Of a stretch of 64,000 nt of DNA, positions 16,933-26,293 are shown in pieces. Below the pieces are notes generated by a model. That model did no database searches. It was not told the origin of the DNA and saw only the letters and a program-made list of their open reading frames with translations. This DNA is from Anaerolineae bacterium (lineage in GTDB: Bacteria > Chloroflexota > Anaerolineae > Aggregatilineales > Phototrophicaceae). The first letter of the stretch is position 1. Each line of letters starts with the position of its first letter. Where the stretch lies: the NCBI GenBank assembly GCA_022843745.1, contig JALHNB010000017.1, forward strand, positions 62,001 to 126,000, read 5' to 3'. The position numbers and the translations under genes are program-made.

Positions 16933-17916
16933 TTATGAAGCACGCCAGAATTGGCTGTTCTCTTTGGTAATGACTACAACGCCAGTATCCACCGCAGGCG
17001 GCAGTGGCGAAATCCCGGCTGATTTCCAATCGGCCACCGATTCGATTTTTTCGTTGCGAACCATATAAGCGAACAGCAAACCCCAGAAGCCCATCTGCCA
17101 TGTGCCTTGCGCCAAAGTCGCGCCCAGTTCGCCACTGTCGATCAGGTCAAGTGTGCCTTCGTTGTAATCAAAGCCGATATGGTGCACGTCCGCCGAAAGC
17201 CCAGCTTCACGAAGTGCCTGCGCCCCTCCAACCGCTGCTTCCGCATTGCTGCTGAAGACCGCCTTAACATCCGGGTCAGCTTGCAACAGCGCAGATAAGT
17301 CCGATGCCGCTTTCTGCGCGTTATTCTGGTTGTCAACGATGAACTCAGCGCCTGTTATGATATTCGGGAATTCCGCTTGAATGGTGTCGATAAAACCATT
17401 GGTACGTTCGAGCAAATTACCCTGCGTCGGCACAGTAATTACAGCCGCTTTGCCCGATTCTAAGCGCGCACCGATGTAGCGGGCAGCCACAACACCCGCA
17501 TAATAATTGCCTGTGCCGAGGAAGGAGTAGCGTTTGCTCAGAGATGAGTCGGCATCAAACGTGACCAGGGGTATACCACCGTCAATCGCGCTGTCGATAG
17601 CAGGTTGAAGCCCCTCGGGATTCATGACGGTCAACAGGATACCATCGGGCTGCTGTGCTATCGTTTCTTCCAGCACGCGCACCTCGGCGGTAATATCAAA
17701 CTCCGGTGTGCCTGTATAGACCGCCTCGACTCCCAGGAACTCAGCGGCATCCATCATGCCCCGCGCACAATCTTTCCAATAGTCGATGCCGGACAGGAAC
17801 GACACCATGTAGTAAGTCTGAGCTTCCTGCGCTCGCGCAAGGCCGAGACCATGCGAAGCCATTAACCCAGCAGCAGCGGTAAAACTGGAACGTTTCAGAA
17901 AATCGCGTCTATTCAT
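16933..17916 (-). CDS. Sugar ABC transporter substrate-binding protein (RbsB type)
   Basis: 327 residues with a twin-arginine signal (NRRDFLKRSSF, then a hydrophobic stretch ending ARAQ), so it is probably exported folded by Tat. The mature part is a type-1 periplasmic binding fold of the ribose/galactose family (DGILLTVMNPEGL, IDGGIPLVTFDAD, HHIGFDYNEGTLDLI). It captures a sugar for the ATPase and permease encoded immediately upstream. The gap to the permease gene is 48 bases. The ligand cannot be read from sequence. Confidence 0.93.
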   Translation of the reverse strand: MNRRDFLKRSSFTAAAGLMASHGLGLARAQEAQTYYMVSFLSGIDYWKDCARGMMDAAEFLGVEAVYTGTPEFDITAEVRVLEETIAQQPDGILLTVMNPEGLQPAIDSAIDGGIPLVTFDADSSLSKRYSFLGTGNYYAGVVAARYIGARLESGKAAVITVPTQGNLLERTNGFIDTIQAEFPNIITGAEFIVDNQNNAQKAASDLSALLQADPDVKAVFSSNAEAAVGGAQALREAGLSADVHHIGFDYNEGTLDLIDSGELGATLAQGTWQMGFWGLLFAYMVRNEKIESVADWKSAGISPLPPAVDTGVVVITKENSQFWRAS

Positions 17917-17964
17917 TTTTGATCCCTTCTAAAAAACCTCTATAAAATAAAGCGCTCTGAGACA

Positions 17965-18993
17965 TCAACTATTCGGATGCCCCTTGGAGCGAACTTGCCA
18001 ACGCTGGCTGAGGGTGTCGAACCCTACCGCCAGAAGAAGCACAACACCCATAGAAAGCTGCTGCCAGTAAACAGGCACGCGCAGCAAAATCATGCCGTTA
18101 TTGATAAATCCGACGAATATCAATCCCAGCAAGCCGCCGATGACGGTTCCCCTGCCGCCGCGCAGACTGCACCCGCCGATGATGCAGGCGGCAATAATGC
18201 GCAGTTCTTCGCCGACAGCCGTTCCCGGATCGGCAACCGTGAAACGCGAGACGGATAACACACCTGCCAGCGCTGCCAGCATGCCCGACAGGACATAGAC
18301 GCCGATTTTCACGCGATCCACGTTGATGCCGGAAAGCCGAGCCGCTTCTTCATTACCGCCCACATAATAAATCTGACGAAAAGCCGACGAACGCCGCATT
18401 AAAATGTCGCCGATCAAAATAGTGACCAGCGCGATGATGATAAGGTTAGGGATGTCGATGGTTTTGCCCTGCCCAAAGATGAAAAATTCTTCCGGCAACC
18501 TGGCAAGCGGTGCGCCTTCGGTAATCGCGAGGCTGACACCACGCGCAATACCGAGCATTCCCAGCGTCGTGATAAAGGGGTTGATCGCGGCTTTGGTAAT
18601 CAGCAGGCCGCTGATTAACCCCGCCACAAAACCTGCGCCGACACCGCATAAAATCGAAATCGGAATTGGCAGGCCAGCACGAAGGGCAATTGCTGCCGTG
18701 ACACCGCCCATAGCAAACACCGAGCCTACCGAAAGATCAAACCCTCCGGACACCAGGGCAGCGGTCATGCCAAAGACCATAATCGCAGAGGTCGCAAAGC
18801 CCAGGCTGATCGCGCTCAAATTGGGCGTGGTAAAAAAGCGACCCGTAATCAGATGCAGCGCGATGCCGATCATGACGATCATCACAATTAGCGTAAACTC
18901 TCGCACGCGCATCATCCGCGCGAAAACTCCCCAGGCGGATGACCTGGACACATTTTTTTCAGGAAGATCGCTAACAGGTGTTGTACTTACCAT
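17965..18993 (-). CDS. Sugar ABC transporter permease (RbsC type)
   Basis: 342 residues from an ATG preceded by an AGAGGA ribosome site; longer upstream starts would add a non-conserved tail. It has about eight to ten hydrophobic helices and the RbsC-family signatures GGFDLSVGSVFAMGG and the cytoplasmic-loop motif AARLSGINVDRVK, followed by ACIIGGCSLRGGRGTVIGG. It forms the membrane channel of the importer with the ATPase encoded 34 bases upstream and the binding protein downstream. Confidence 0.95.
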   Translation of the reverse strand: MVSTTPVSDLPEKNVSRSSAWGVFARMMRVREFTLIVMIVMIGIALHLITGRFFTTPNLSAISLGFATSAIMVFGMTAALVSGGFDLSVGSVFAMGGVTAAIALRAGLPIPISILCGVGAGFVAGLISGLLITKAAINPFITTLGMLGIARGVSLAITEGAPLARLPEEFFIFGQGKTIDIPNLIIIALVTILIGDILMRRSSAFRQIYYVGGNEEAARLSGINVDRVKIGVYVLSGMLAALAGVLSVSRFTVADPGTAVGEELRIIAACIIGGCSLRGGRGTVIGGLLGLIFVGFINNGMILLRVPVYWQQLSMGVVLLLAVGFDTLSQRWQVRSKGHPNS

Positions 18994-19010
18994 GAATTCC
19001 TCTAGCTGCT

Positions 19011-19055
19011 GCTGGCTGAACGAATAATTAGTTGCCGCTGGCTGAACGAATAATT
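19011..19055. repeat. 26-bp tandem duplication at the ATPase-permease junction
   Basis: The 19-mer GCTGGCTGAACGAATAATT occurs at 19011-19029 and 19037-19055, i.e. a 26-base unit repeated about 1.7 times. One copy encodes the end of the ATPase and its stop lies between the copies. It looks like a small replication-slippage duplication that lengthened the gene junction. Confidence 0.75.
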
Positions 19056-20515
19056 TTTTCTTCTGTGGCATTTTCCCAGTGATATTCCGCCACAATCGCG
19101 TTCTCGTGCATCACCAGAATGCGATCACTCATGCCCAAAACTTCGGGAAGTTCCGATGAAATCATGATGACCCCCACGCCGCTTTCCGCCAGCGCCCGCA
19201 GCAAAAAGTGAATAGCCTTTTTTGCGCCCACATCAATACCCCGCGTCGGCTCGTCAACAATCAATATTTTCGGCTGGATCGCCAGCCACTTTGCAACCAG
19301 AGCTTTCTGCTGGTTGCCACCGCTGAGTCGCCGGATTTCCTGCTCAATGCCCGCCGTGCTGATGTCCAGGCGCTGGACATATTGCTCCGCAAGTATCCGC
19401 TCTTTCCGGGGCGATACCATCGGGCCACTGCTCACTTTGTCAATCACCGTTGCCGCCATATTCAGTTTGACGCTCATGTCGAGGAAAAGTCCGGCAGCTT
19501 TGCGATCTTCGGGCAAATAGCCTAGCCCAAGTTCAATTGCTTTTTTTGGAGAATCGATTGTCACCGCCTGCCCATTGAACAAAATCTCGCCTTCAGCTTT
19601 GGGTTCTGCGCCAAAAATTGCGCGGGCAAGTTCGCTGCGCCCAGAACCGATCAGACCTGCGAACCCCAGGATTTCGCCCTCATAGAGCGTAAAATTATTG
19701 CTTGCCTGAGAATCTGGCAGCCGCAGGTTTTTCACTTCGAGCAGTGGCACACCCTGGCGTTCGCTTTTCGGCGGGTACATATTGCCTAATTCGCGCCCGA
19801 CCATCATGCGAATAACCTCATCCGGCGTAATGTCGCTGATTTTCTCCGTACCGACATATTTGCCGTCTCGCAGAACGGTGACACGATCCGCAGTCGCAAA
19901 AATTTCGTTCAATTTGTGGCTGATATACAAGATACCCACGCCATCCGATGCCAATCGCCGTAAAAATGCCAGCAGCATATCGGCCTCGTGGTCGGTGAGC
20001 GCTGAGGTTGGCTCGTCCAGAATTAAAACTTTGCAATTAAGCGAAAGGGCTTTGGTGATTTCAATAAGCTGCTGCGTCGCAATCGAAAGCATCTCGACAG
20101 CTGCATGGGGATCAACAGCGACATTTAACTTTTGCAGAACCTTGCCAGCTTCGCGGAAAAGCTCCCCATAGCGCACCATGCCGAAGCGGTTCGTCGGCAA
20201 ACGACCAGGGAAAATATTTTCGGCGACGGTCAGTGTGGGGACGAGGCTGAGTTCCTGATGAACAATGGCGATACCAAGCAGTAAGGCTTCACGAGGGCTG
20301 GTCGCCAATACGGGATGCCCCTCAAAACGAATTTCGCCAGAGTCCGCCGTGCTTACCCCGGCAAGAATTTTCATAAGGGTGCTTTTTCCAGCGCCATTTT
20401 CACCGACAACAGCGTGGATTTCGCCAGGCAGCAGCTCTAACTGTACGTTATCAAGCGCCAGTGTGCCGGGAAACTGTTTGGTAATTCCGATGGCTTCGAG
20501 TAAAGGTATCATCAA
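19028..20515 (-). CDS. Sugar ABC transporter ATP-binding protein (RbsA type)
   Basis: 495 residues with two ABC domains in tandem, normal for RbsA/XylG/MglA. Domain 1 has GENGAGKSTLMK and the Walker B LILDEPTSAL. Domain 2 has the degenerate P-loop GLIGSGRSEL typical of this family, the signature LSGGNQQKALVAKW and ILIVDEPTRGIDVG. It powers sugar import with the permease and binding protein that follow on the same strand. It is the first gene of the minus-strand sugar locus; its promoter region (20516-20891) is shared with the divergent Mrp operon. Confidence 0.95.
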   Translation of the reverse strand: MMIPLLEAIGITKQFPGTLALDNVQLELLPGEIHAVVGENGAGKSTLMKILAGVSTADSGEIRFEGHPVLATSPREALLLGIAIVHQELSLVPTLTVAENIFPGRLPTNRFGMVRYGELFREAGKVLQKLNVAVDPHAAVEMLSIATQQLIEITKALSLNCKVLILDEPTSALTDHEADMLLAFLRRLASDGVGILYISHKLNEIFATADRVTVLRDGKYVGTEKISDITPDEVIRMMVGRELGNMYPPKSERQGVPLLEVKNLRLPDSQASNNFTLYEGEILGFAGLIGSGRSELARAIFGAEPKAEGEILFNGQAVTIDSPKKAIELGLGYLPEDRKAAGLFLDMSVKLNMAATVIDKVSSGPMVSPRKERILAEQYVQRLDISTAGIEQEIRRLSGGNQQKALVAKWLAIQPKILIVDEPTRGIDVGAKKAIHFLLRALAESGVGVIMISSELPEVLGMSDRILVMHENAIVAEYHWENATEEKIIRSASGN

Positions 20516-20891
20516 TCAAATTTCGTAAAATAAACAAATTTATAAGCGCAAAATATTCTATGCAAACGTATGCGGTCAATCGTATGATAATCTATCGCAC
20601 TTTTTTTCGGATGTCAAGAGAAGCCAGAAATATGATCAGAAATAACCTTCTATTACTATCACGATCAATATTCACGCCTGATAAGATAACGCCTATCTAT
20701 TCCTCGCATTTTTCGTATTTTTTAGCTGTTTAGCCTCTTATACCCTTTCAAATCGTTTATCTACCCGACTTGTTGTGGACTAGTGCTAAAAGTTGACCCC
20801 ATATTTTGTGAGATTTTGATATTCGACACTGTTTATCAAGCCAGTAAACTGCCTAAATGAGTGTAAATATCTCGTAAAGAACTGATGTGAC
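20516..20891. promoter_or_regulatory. Divergent promoter region between sugar transporter and Mrp operon
   Basis: 376 bases without a gene, AT-rich. It must hold the promoters of the minus-strand sugar locus and the plus-strand Mrp operon. It contains the LacI-type candidate at 20562-20573. No other repeat, hairpin or RNA gene was recognised. Confidence 0.6.
20562..20573. promoter_or_regulatory. Candidate LacI-family operator GCAAACGTATGC
   Basis: A 12-base palindrome with five of six arm positions matching around a central CG, as in many LacI-family sites. It lies 47 bases upstream of the transporter ATPase start, and the locus encodes its own LacI regulator (14386-15438). A further CGTATG half-site follows at 20581. 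Assignment is inference. Confidence 0.45.
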
Positions 20892-23690
20892 ATGGTATTG
20901 GCGTCGGTGGAACAAAAAAGTCTTTCAAAAGCAGTTTACGGATGGCTCCTGGCTGGACTAGTGAGCATCCTATTCGCCTGGCTGCTCTCCTACCTGCCAA
21001 CCATTACCAATCTCGGTGTGATCGAACTCAGCTTACCCTGGGTTCCCCAACTTGGCCTGACCCTCTCCTTATATCTGGATGGATTATCACTGCTGTTCGG
21101 CCTCGTCATTCTGGGGATCGGCGCGGTGATTGTGGTTTATGCGGGCTATTATTTTGATGAAATAGCCGATCTCGCTCGTTTTTATGGCCTGTTAATGGGT
21201 TTCATGGGCGCGATGCTGGCGCTTGTGCTGGCAGGGAACGTCCTCACGCTCTTTATCGCCTGGGAACTCACCAGCATCCTCTCGTTTTTGCTCATTAGTT
21301 TTTATGGCACTCGCACCGAGGCACGCAACGGTGCATTACAGGCGCTTATCATCACGGGCGGCGGCGGTTTAGCCCTGCTTGTCGGGCTGGTGCTGATGGG
21401 TACGGCATCCGGTTCGATGGACTTGAGCCAGATTATCAGCAATAGCTCACTACGCGATCATCCCTGGTACAGTGCATTTACATTACTCATTCTGATTGGA
21501 TGCTTTAGCAAAAGCGCACAATTCCCATTCCATTTCTGGCTTCCCGGCGCGATGAGCGCACCCACACCCGCCAGCGCCTACCTCCACTCAGCAACGATGG
21601 TCAAGGCTGGCATTTATCTGCTACTGCGGCTTGCTCCCACACTTGGCGATACGGCCTTCTGGCAAACGGCATTGATGAGCATCGGCTTATTGACCATGCT
21701 GATCGGCGCGGCATTTGCTTTGCGGCAGCGCGATCTGAAAGCGGCACTGGCATACTCCACAATTAGCCAACTTGGGGCATTGGTGGCCTTGATTGGTTTA
21801 CCGGGTGAGGCTGGGTTAGAAGCAGCATTGGTTGGCATTCTGGCACACGCGCTCTACAAAGCAGCACTTTTTCTCGTGGTGGGTGCAATCGACCACAGCA
21901 CAGGTACGCGCAATCTCGACGAATTGGGCGGGCTGGCGCGGCAATTACCCGGATGGGCAGTCGTCGCGACAATGGCCGGGTTGTCGATGGGTGGTTTACC
22001 ACCGCTGCTCGGCTTCGTGGCGAAAGAAAGCCTGCTCTATGCCATGCTGGAAAATCCACTGGCGCTGGGCATCATAGTGTGCAGCGCGGCCTTCACCGTG
22101 ACAATGGCGCTCATTCTGGTGTGGGATGTCTTTTGGGGAAAGCGCGAAGAACCACACCACTTGCATGAAGCCTCGCGCGGGATGTTATTCGCACCCGCTG
22201 TCCTGGCAGGCGGTTCTCTACTCGGCGGCATCCAGTTACAGGCATTCGTCGCGCCGCTGATCACACCCATGATTATGCACGACCTGCATCTGACGCTCTT
22301 CGCAGGTTTTAATACGCCCCTGGCCCTGAGTATCGTGGCTATCGTCGGCGGCGTGGCAATTTTCGCGGCGCGGAACACATGGCGTACCTGGACGCTCCCT
22401 GCTCTCCCCGAAGGCACACAAATTTACAAAAGCCTCGTCTCTGGTGTTGAGAAAATCGCCGATCTAGCGCTGCGAACCCAAAACGGCAAGCTGCGTTATT
22501 ACCTGATCGTGATTTTGGGAAGCGTGGCTATTCTCCAGGCCAGCGCTGGCTTAGGGCATCTGGATAATGTCAAGTTTGAGTTCAACAGCGGCACGGATAT
22601 TTTGCGGACGCTGCTGCTGCTGCTTTCACTAGGTGCGACGCTGGCAAGCATTCTTTACCGCAAACATCTGCTGGCAGCACTGGCACTCGGTCTATCAGGA
22701 TACTGTGTAGGCGGCTTATTCTTGCTCGAACCCGCACCCGATGTGGCACTTGTGCAGTTTATGGTCGAAACTGTTGGCACGGTACTGCTGATCGTGATGC
22801 TCTCACGTATTGATGCCGACGAACGTGAACGTGCGATGAATTCACTTTGGAAACAATCACGCGCTGGCCTTGTACGCGATATTGTGATCGCCACAGTCAT
22901 TGGGGTCGGTGTCGGGATCTTCGCGCTTTCAGCCGTGAACCACCGCCAATCAGTACCCGAAACCATCGCCACCTGGCACATCGAACACTCACCGGACATT
23001 GGCATTAATGACGTGGTTGGCGCGATTGTGACCGATTTTCGCGGCATGGACACGATCATTGAAATTACCGTTTTCAGCGTCGCCGCGCTCGGTGTACTGA
23101 CAATCCTTGCCGTACCCGCGCGGAAATTACACTCGCCTGCTGGTCGATTAAGAGTGTTGCGACGCTTTGAGAACGCTGTGCTGCGGCGTGGCACGGTTCT
23201 GGAAGTGGTTCATGAGCCGGAAGCTGTGCATGAGGACGATAAACCCCTTGTTTCAGCTTTCTCGACTCCCTTAACCCGTATCATGGCGCGGTTTATGCTG
23301 CCGTTCGCCTTTCTGGTGGCGCTCACCCAACTGCTTTACGGTGGTGATGCACCGGGGGATGGCTTTACCGCTGGTGTCATCACGGGTCTGGGGGTGACGC
23401 TGTTCTACGTCGTTTTTGGCTATCATGAATCGCACGAACGCTTACGCTGGCTGAACCCACGCTGGTTGATTGGCGGAGGCCTCGCGCTGGTCATTGGCAA
23501 CGCGATTTTCCCACTCCTGATCGGGCAATCTTTTCTCGCGCATCTTTCGTTTGACCAGATCGTGCTGCCCGCCAACCTGCATCTTTCTTCCACACTGGTC
23601 TACGAAACCGGCATCTTTTTGACGGTTCTCGGCAGCATCAGCATGGTTATGGAAGCGATTGCCTATCCAAAAGAGGTTGAACCACTATGA
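20892..23690 (+). CDS. mrpA: Na+/H+ antiporter subunit A, fused MrpA-MrpB
   Basis: 932 residues, a multi-pass membrane protein related to NuoL. The first ~400 residues carry the proton-translocating module (WELTSILSFLLISF with the key glutamate, SAPTPASAYLHSATMVKAG with the conserved lysine). A DUF4040/MrpA C-terminal region follows at about 600-740. Residues about 790-930 (FMLPFAFLVALTQLLYGGDAPGDGFTAG, shown in part) are the MrpB domain, which explains why no separate mrpB gene exists. It exchanges external H+ for cytoplasmic Na+ as part of the multi-subunit Mrp complex. Its stop overlaps the mrpC start (ATGA). Confidence 0.95.
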   Translation: MVLASVEQKSLSKAVYGWLLAGLVSILFAWLLSYLPTITNLGVIELSLPWVPQLGLTLSLYLDGLSLLFGLVILGIGAVIVVYAGYYFDEIADLARFYGLLMGFMGAMLALVLAGNVLTLFIAWELTSILSFLLISFYGTRTEARNGALQALIITGGGGLALLVGLVLMGTASGSMDLSQIISNSSLRDHPWYSAFTLLILIGCFSKSAQFPFHFWLPGAMSAPTPASAYLHSATMVKAGIYLLLRLAPTLGDTAFWQTALMSIGLLTMLIGAAFALRQRDLKAALAYSTISQLGALVALIGLPGEAGLEAALVGILAHALYKAALFLVVGAIDHSTGTRNLDELGGLARQLPGWAVVATMAGLSMGGLPPLLGFVAKESLLYAMLENPLALGIIVCSAAFTVTMALILVWDVFWGKREEPHHLHEASRGMLFAPAVLAGGSLLGGIQLQAFVAPLITPMIMHDLHLTLFAGFNTPLALSIVAIVGGVAIFAARNTWRTWTLPALPEGTQIYKSLVSGVEKIADLALRTQNGKLRYYLIVILGSVAILQASAGLGHLDNVKFEFNSGTDILRTLLLLLSLGATLASILYRKHLLAALALGLSGYCVGGLFLLEPAPDVALVQFMVETVGTVLLIVMLSRIDADERERAMNSLWKQSRAGLVRDIVIATVIGVGVGIFALSAVNHRQSVPETIATWHIEHSPDIGINDVVGAIVTDFRGMDTIIEITVFSVAALGVLTILAVPARKLHSPAGRLRVLRRFENAVLRRGTVLEVVHEPEAVHEDDKPLVSAFSTPLTRIMARFMLPFAFLVALTQLLYGGDAPGDGFTAGVITGLGVTLFYVVFGYHESHERLRWLNPRWLIGGGLALVIGNAIFPLLIGQSFLAHLSFDQIVLPANLHLSSTLVYETGIFLTVLGSISMVMEAIAYPKEVEPL

Positions 23691-24025
23691 ATGTCTTATT
23701 CGCCGTTGCAACAGGCATCATGTTTGGCTTAGGCGTTTTCCAGCTTTTGCGGCGCGATATGGTGAAGTCCGCGATGGGTTTTTATATCCTGTTCACCGCC
23801 ATCAACCTGCTGTTTTTTGCCGTCGGCGCATTCAACGGGCGCGTGCCTGCCTATGTTCAAGCCGCTGAGACCGCACAGGTCAGTGATCCACTGGTGCAGG
23901 CACTTATCCTGACCGCGATTGTTATCAGCTTTGGCACCTACGCGATTTTGCTCGGCCTCATCTCCTCATCGGCGCGTCGTTACCGTACCGCCGATCTGGA
24001 TACACTCGATCATTTGAAGGGTTAG
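23687..24025 (+). CDS. mrpC: Na+/H+ antiporter subunit C
   Basis: 112 residues, three hydrophobic helices, related to NuoK. The FGLGVFQLLRRDMVKSAMGF start and DPLVQALILTAIVISFG motif are typical of MrpC/MnhC. Overlaps mrpA by four bases and is followed after two bases by mrpD, so it is translationally coupled within the Mrp operon. Confidence 0.95.
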   Translation: MNVLFAVATGIMFGLGVFQLLRRDMVKSAMGFYILFTAINLLFFAVGAFNGRVPAYVQAAETAQVSDPLVQALILTAIVISFGTYAILLGLISSSARRYRTADLDTLDHLKG

Positions 24026-24027
24026 TC

Positions 24028-25200
24028 ATGACACCGGATAACCCGCTTGTCCTCCTCCCCATTTTTGCACCACTCAGCGGCGCTGCGCTGTGTATCCTTA
24101 TGGCGCGTTACCTGCGCGTCCAACACGCCATCGGCCTCACGGCAAGCAGCCTCGCCTGGGTCGCGAGTTTAGCTATCCTCATCCAAAACTGGCAAGGTGG
24201 CCTTCAGGTTTATCGCCTGGGTGGTTATCAGCCGCCCTATGGCATTATCCTCGCGCCGGATATGTTGTCTGCCCTTTTCGAAGTCATGGCGACGACGGTG
24301 GTGCTGTGCGGGACGATCTATATTCTGGGCTGTCACGATAAATGCGTGAGCCTGCCCGCTTTTATGCCACTTTTTTTGTGCATGAATGCTGGCCTCAACG
24401 GAGCATTTTACACGGGCGATATTTTCACGCTGTTCGTGTTTCAGGAATTGATGATTATGTCGTCGGTGGTGCTGGTCGCGATTTCGGATAATCGACTCGG
24501 CGTGGAAGCGGCGATCAAATATTTGCTCATCAGCGCGATGGGATCGCTGTTTTTGCTGATGGGTATCGCGGCGATTTATGCGACATTCGGCACACTGACC
24601 TTAGCCGATATTGCGCGATTGCTCGAAGGCGGCGAACGTCCCCTGCTGGCTCAGGCCGCAGCAGTCGTGCTGATGTGCGCGTTCCTGCTCAAAAGCGCTG
24701 TGTTCCCGTTTCATTTCTGGCAGCCGGATTTTCATACCGCTGCTCCCACACCTGTCCACGCCGTTTTATCCTCGGTGGTGGTCAAAGTGGGCGTTTACGG
24801 CCTCATCCGTTTGACGATGCTGCTGTTTATCGCCGAAGCGCCTCTGGTTCGTTCGCTGTTGTTAATTCTGGGCGTGATCGGGATTTTCTTCGGCGGTCTG
24901 GCCGCGCTGCGCACCTACGATGCCAAACGAATGCTGGCCTATTCCACGTTTGGGCAGATCGGCTTTATTCTGCTCGGCATCGGCTGGGGAACACCGCTGG
25001 CGCTGGTCGGCGCGATTGTTTACGCCTTTAACCATGCTTTTATCAAATCCTCGCTACTCATGATTACGGGCGCGATTGCCAGCCGGATGCCCAATAAAAG
25101 CGCGAAACTCATCGATATTGGCGGTGCAGGAAATCAGATGCGCAATGTGAGCATCCTCTATTTTATCGGCGGTCTGGCACTAACGGGCATCCCCCGCTGA
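24028..25200 (+). CDS. mrpD: Na+/H+ antiporter subunit D, N-terminal part (frameshifted)
   Basis: 390 residues of a NuoN/MrpD-type proton channel subunit with FQELMIMSSVVLVA (key glutamate) and PTPVHAVLSSVVVKVGVYG (key lysine). The frame stops at ALTGIPR just where family members read G-I-P-P-L-N-G-F. The run ATCCCCCGCTG appears to lack one C; adding a C restores PPLNGFISK and joins the remainder at 25260-25520. An intact product would be ~497 residues, normal for MrpD. All other operon genes are intact, so a sequencing indel is likely. Confidence 0.9.
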   Translation: MTPDNPLVLLPIFAPLSGAALCILMARYLRVQHAIGLTASSLAWVASLAILIQNWQGGLQVYRLGGYQPPYGIILAPDMLSALFEVMATTVVLCGTIYILGCHDKCVSLPAFMPLFLCMNAGLNGAFYTGDIFTLFVFQELMIMSSVVLVAISDNRLGVEAAIKYLLISAMGSLFLLMGIAAIYATFGTLTLADIARLLEGGERPLLAQAAAVVLMCAFLLKSAVFPFHFWQPDFHTAAPTPVHAVLSSVVVKVGVYGLIRLTMLLFIAEAPLVRSLLLILGVIGIFFGGLAALRTYDAKRMLAYSTFGQIGFILLGIGWGTPLALVGAIVYAFNHAFIKSSLLMITGAIASRMPNKSAKLIDIGGAGNQMRNVSILYFIGGLALTGIPR

Positions 25201-25259
25201 ATGGATTTATCAGCAAACTCACGATTGTCGAAGGCGGAATCGAAGCCCAAAGCTGGCTG

Positions 25260-25520
25260 GTGTTGGGGCTGGCGGTGAGCGCAGGCCTGATAACCATGCT
25301 CTATATGATGCGTACATGGCAGCACATTTTCCAGCGCTTGCCGGAAGAAACACTTGTCCTTAAAGCGGTTGGTGACAGCCTGCTTGCTCCAGCCATGCTC
25401 ATCGCTCTCTGTATCCTGTTGGGGCTGTATGCACGACCCCTTATCGAAGCCGCAACCATCGCAGTAGAACGCTTAGGTGATCCGAATATCTATATCCAGG
25501 GCGTATTAGGAGGTTTCTGA
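25260..25520 (+). CDS. mrpD: Na+/H+ antiporter subunit D, C-terminal fragment
   Basis: Continuation of mrpD in the frame one base back; conserved coding actually resumes at about 25195 with LNGFISKLTIVEGG. It contains the last helices (LGLAVSAGLITMLYMMRTW and LLAPAMLIALCILLGLY) and ends exactly at the mrpE start with a TGATG overlap. On its own it would not be a functional gene. Confidence 0.85.
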   Translation: MLGLAVSAGLITMLYMMRTWQHIFQRLPEETLVLKAVGDSLLAPAMLIALCILLGLYARPLIEAATIAVERLGDPNIYIQGVLGGF

Positions 25521-26011
25521 TGTTTACACACGCTGTACTTGCCGTTCCAATGGCCGTTTTATGGATGCTCGTTTCCAGCACCATCTCCGCTGGAAGTTTT
25601 GTCGTAGGCTACGCGCTTGGTTTCGCGATTCTGTACGTTGTCAATGTTTGCAATGTTGAAATCAGTTATCGCAAACTGCCCAGCCAGGTCGCTGCCCTTT
25701 TCATCTATACCGTAACTCTGATGCGGGATATCTGGTTATCGAGCATGGATGTCGCCAAGCGAGTGCTTGACCCCAATCTGCCGCTGAACCCTGGTGTCAT
25801 TGCTGTTGCGACCCAAGATGCTACCGAATGCGATTTTAACGCCGCCTTCAGCGCACATGGCATTACGATCACACCCGGCGAACTGGTTGTCGATTTTGAC
25901 GGCAGCCACACAATGTATGTTCACTGTCTGGATACCGAGGCATCCAGTAAAAGCGCACCTGCTGCACAGGCCAAACGTCTGAAACTACTGAACCGCATTA
26001 AGGGGCTGTAG
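25520..26011 (+). CDS. mrpE: Na+/H+ antiporter subunit E
   Basis: 163 residues with two N-terminal hydrophobic helices and a soluble C-terminal domain, the normal MrpE/MnhE form. The DAT-like region ATQDATECDFNAAFSAHGIT and ITPGELVVDFDG match the family's conserved T-PGT-type motif. It starts within the mrpD stop (TGATG) and is followed after five bases by mrpF. Confidence 0.92.
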   Translation: MFTHAVLAVPMAVLWMLVSSTISAGSFVVGYALGFAILYVVNVCNVEISYRKLPSQVAALFIYTVTLMRDIWLSSMDVAKRVLDPNLPLNPGVIAVATQDATECDFNAAFSAHGITITPGELVVDFDGSHTMYVHCLDTEASSKSAPAAQAKRLKLLNRIKGL

Positions 26012-26016
26012 CCAAA

Positions 26017-26292
26017 ATGTCGCCGATTATTCAAGTCGGAATCCAGGCCGCCCTGATTGTACTGGTACTACTGGTCATCCCCTGCGCCCATCGTGTATGG
26101 GTGGGGCCAAGCGCAGCGGATCGGTTACAAGCCATCGACACCATCACGACCCTGTTGATCGGGATCATCATCGTACTTGCTCTCTTGCAAGGCATTAGCA
26201 TGTTTATTGATGTGGCACTCGCACTGGCTGCGTTTGCCTTCATCGGCACGCTGGCACTGGCTCGATATATCTCTGAAGGAAAGGTGTTCTAA
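26017..26292 (+). CDS. mrpF: Na+/H+ antiporter subunit F
   Basis: 91 residues, three hydrophobic helices with the conserved GPSAADRLQAIDTITT loop of MrpF/MnhF. Ends one base before the mrpG start. Small integral subunit of the Mrp complex. Confidence 0.93.
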   Translation: MSPIIQVGIQAALIVLVLLVIPCAHRVWVGPSAADRLQAIDTITTLLIGIIIVLALLQGISMFIDVALALAAFAFIGTLALARYISEGKVF

Positions 26293-26293
26293 C

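Noticed and set aside
18404-19027. 207-residue plus-strand reading frame
   Set aside because: Antisense to the RbsC-type permease; its proline/isoleucine-rich composition is the reverse image of membrane helices.
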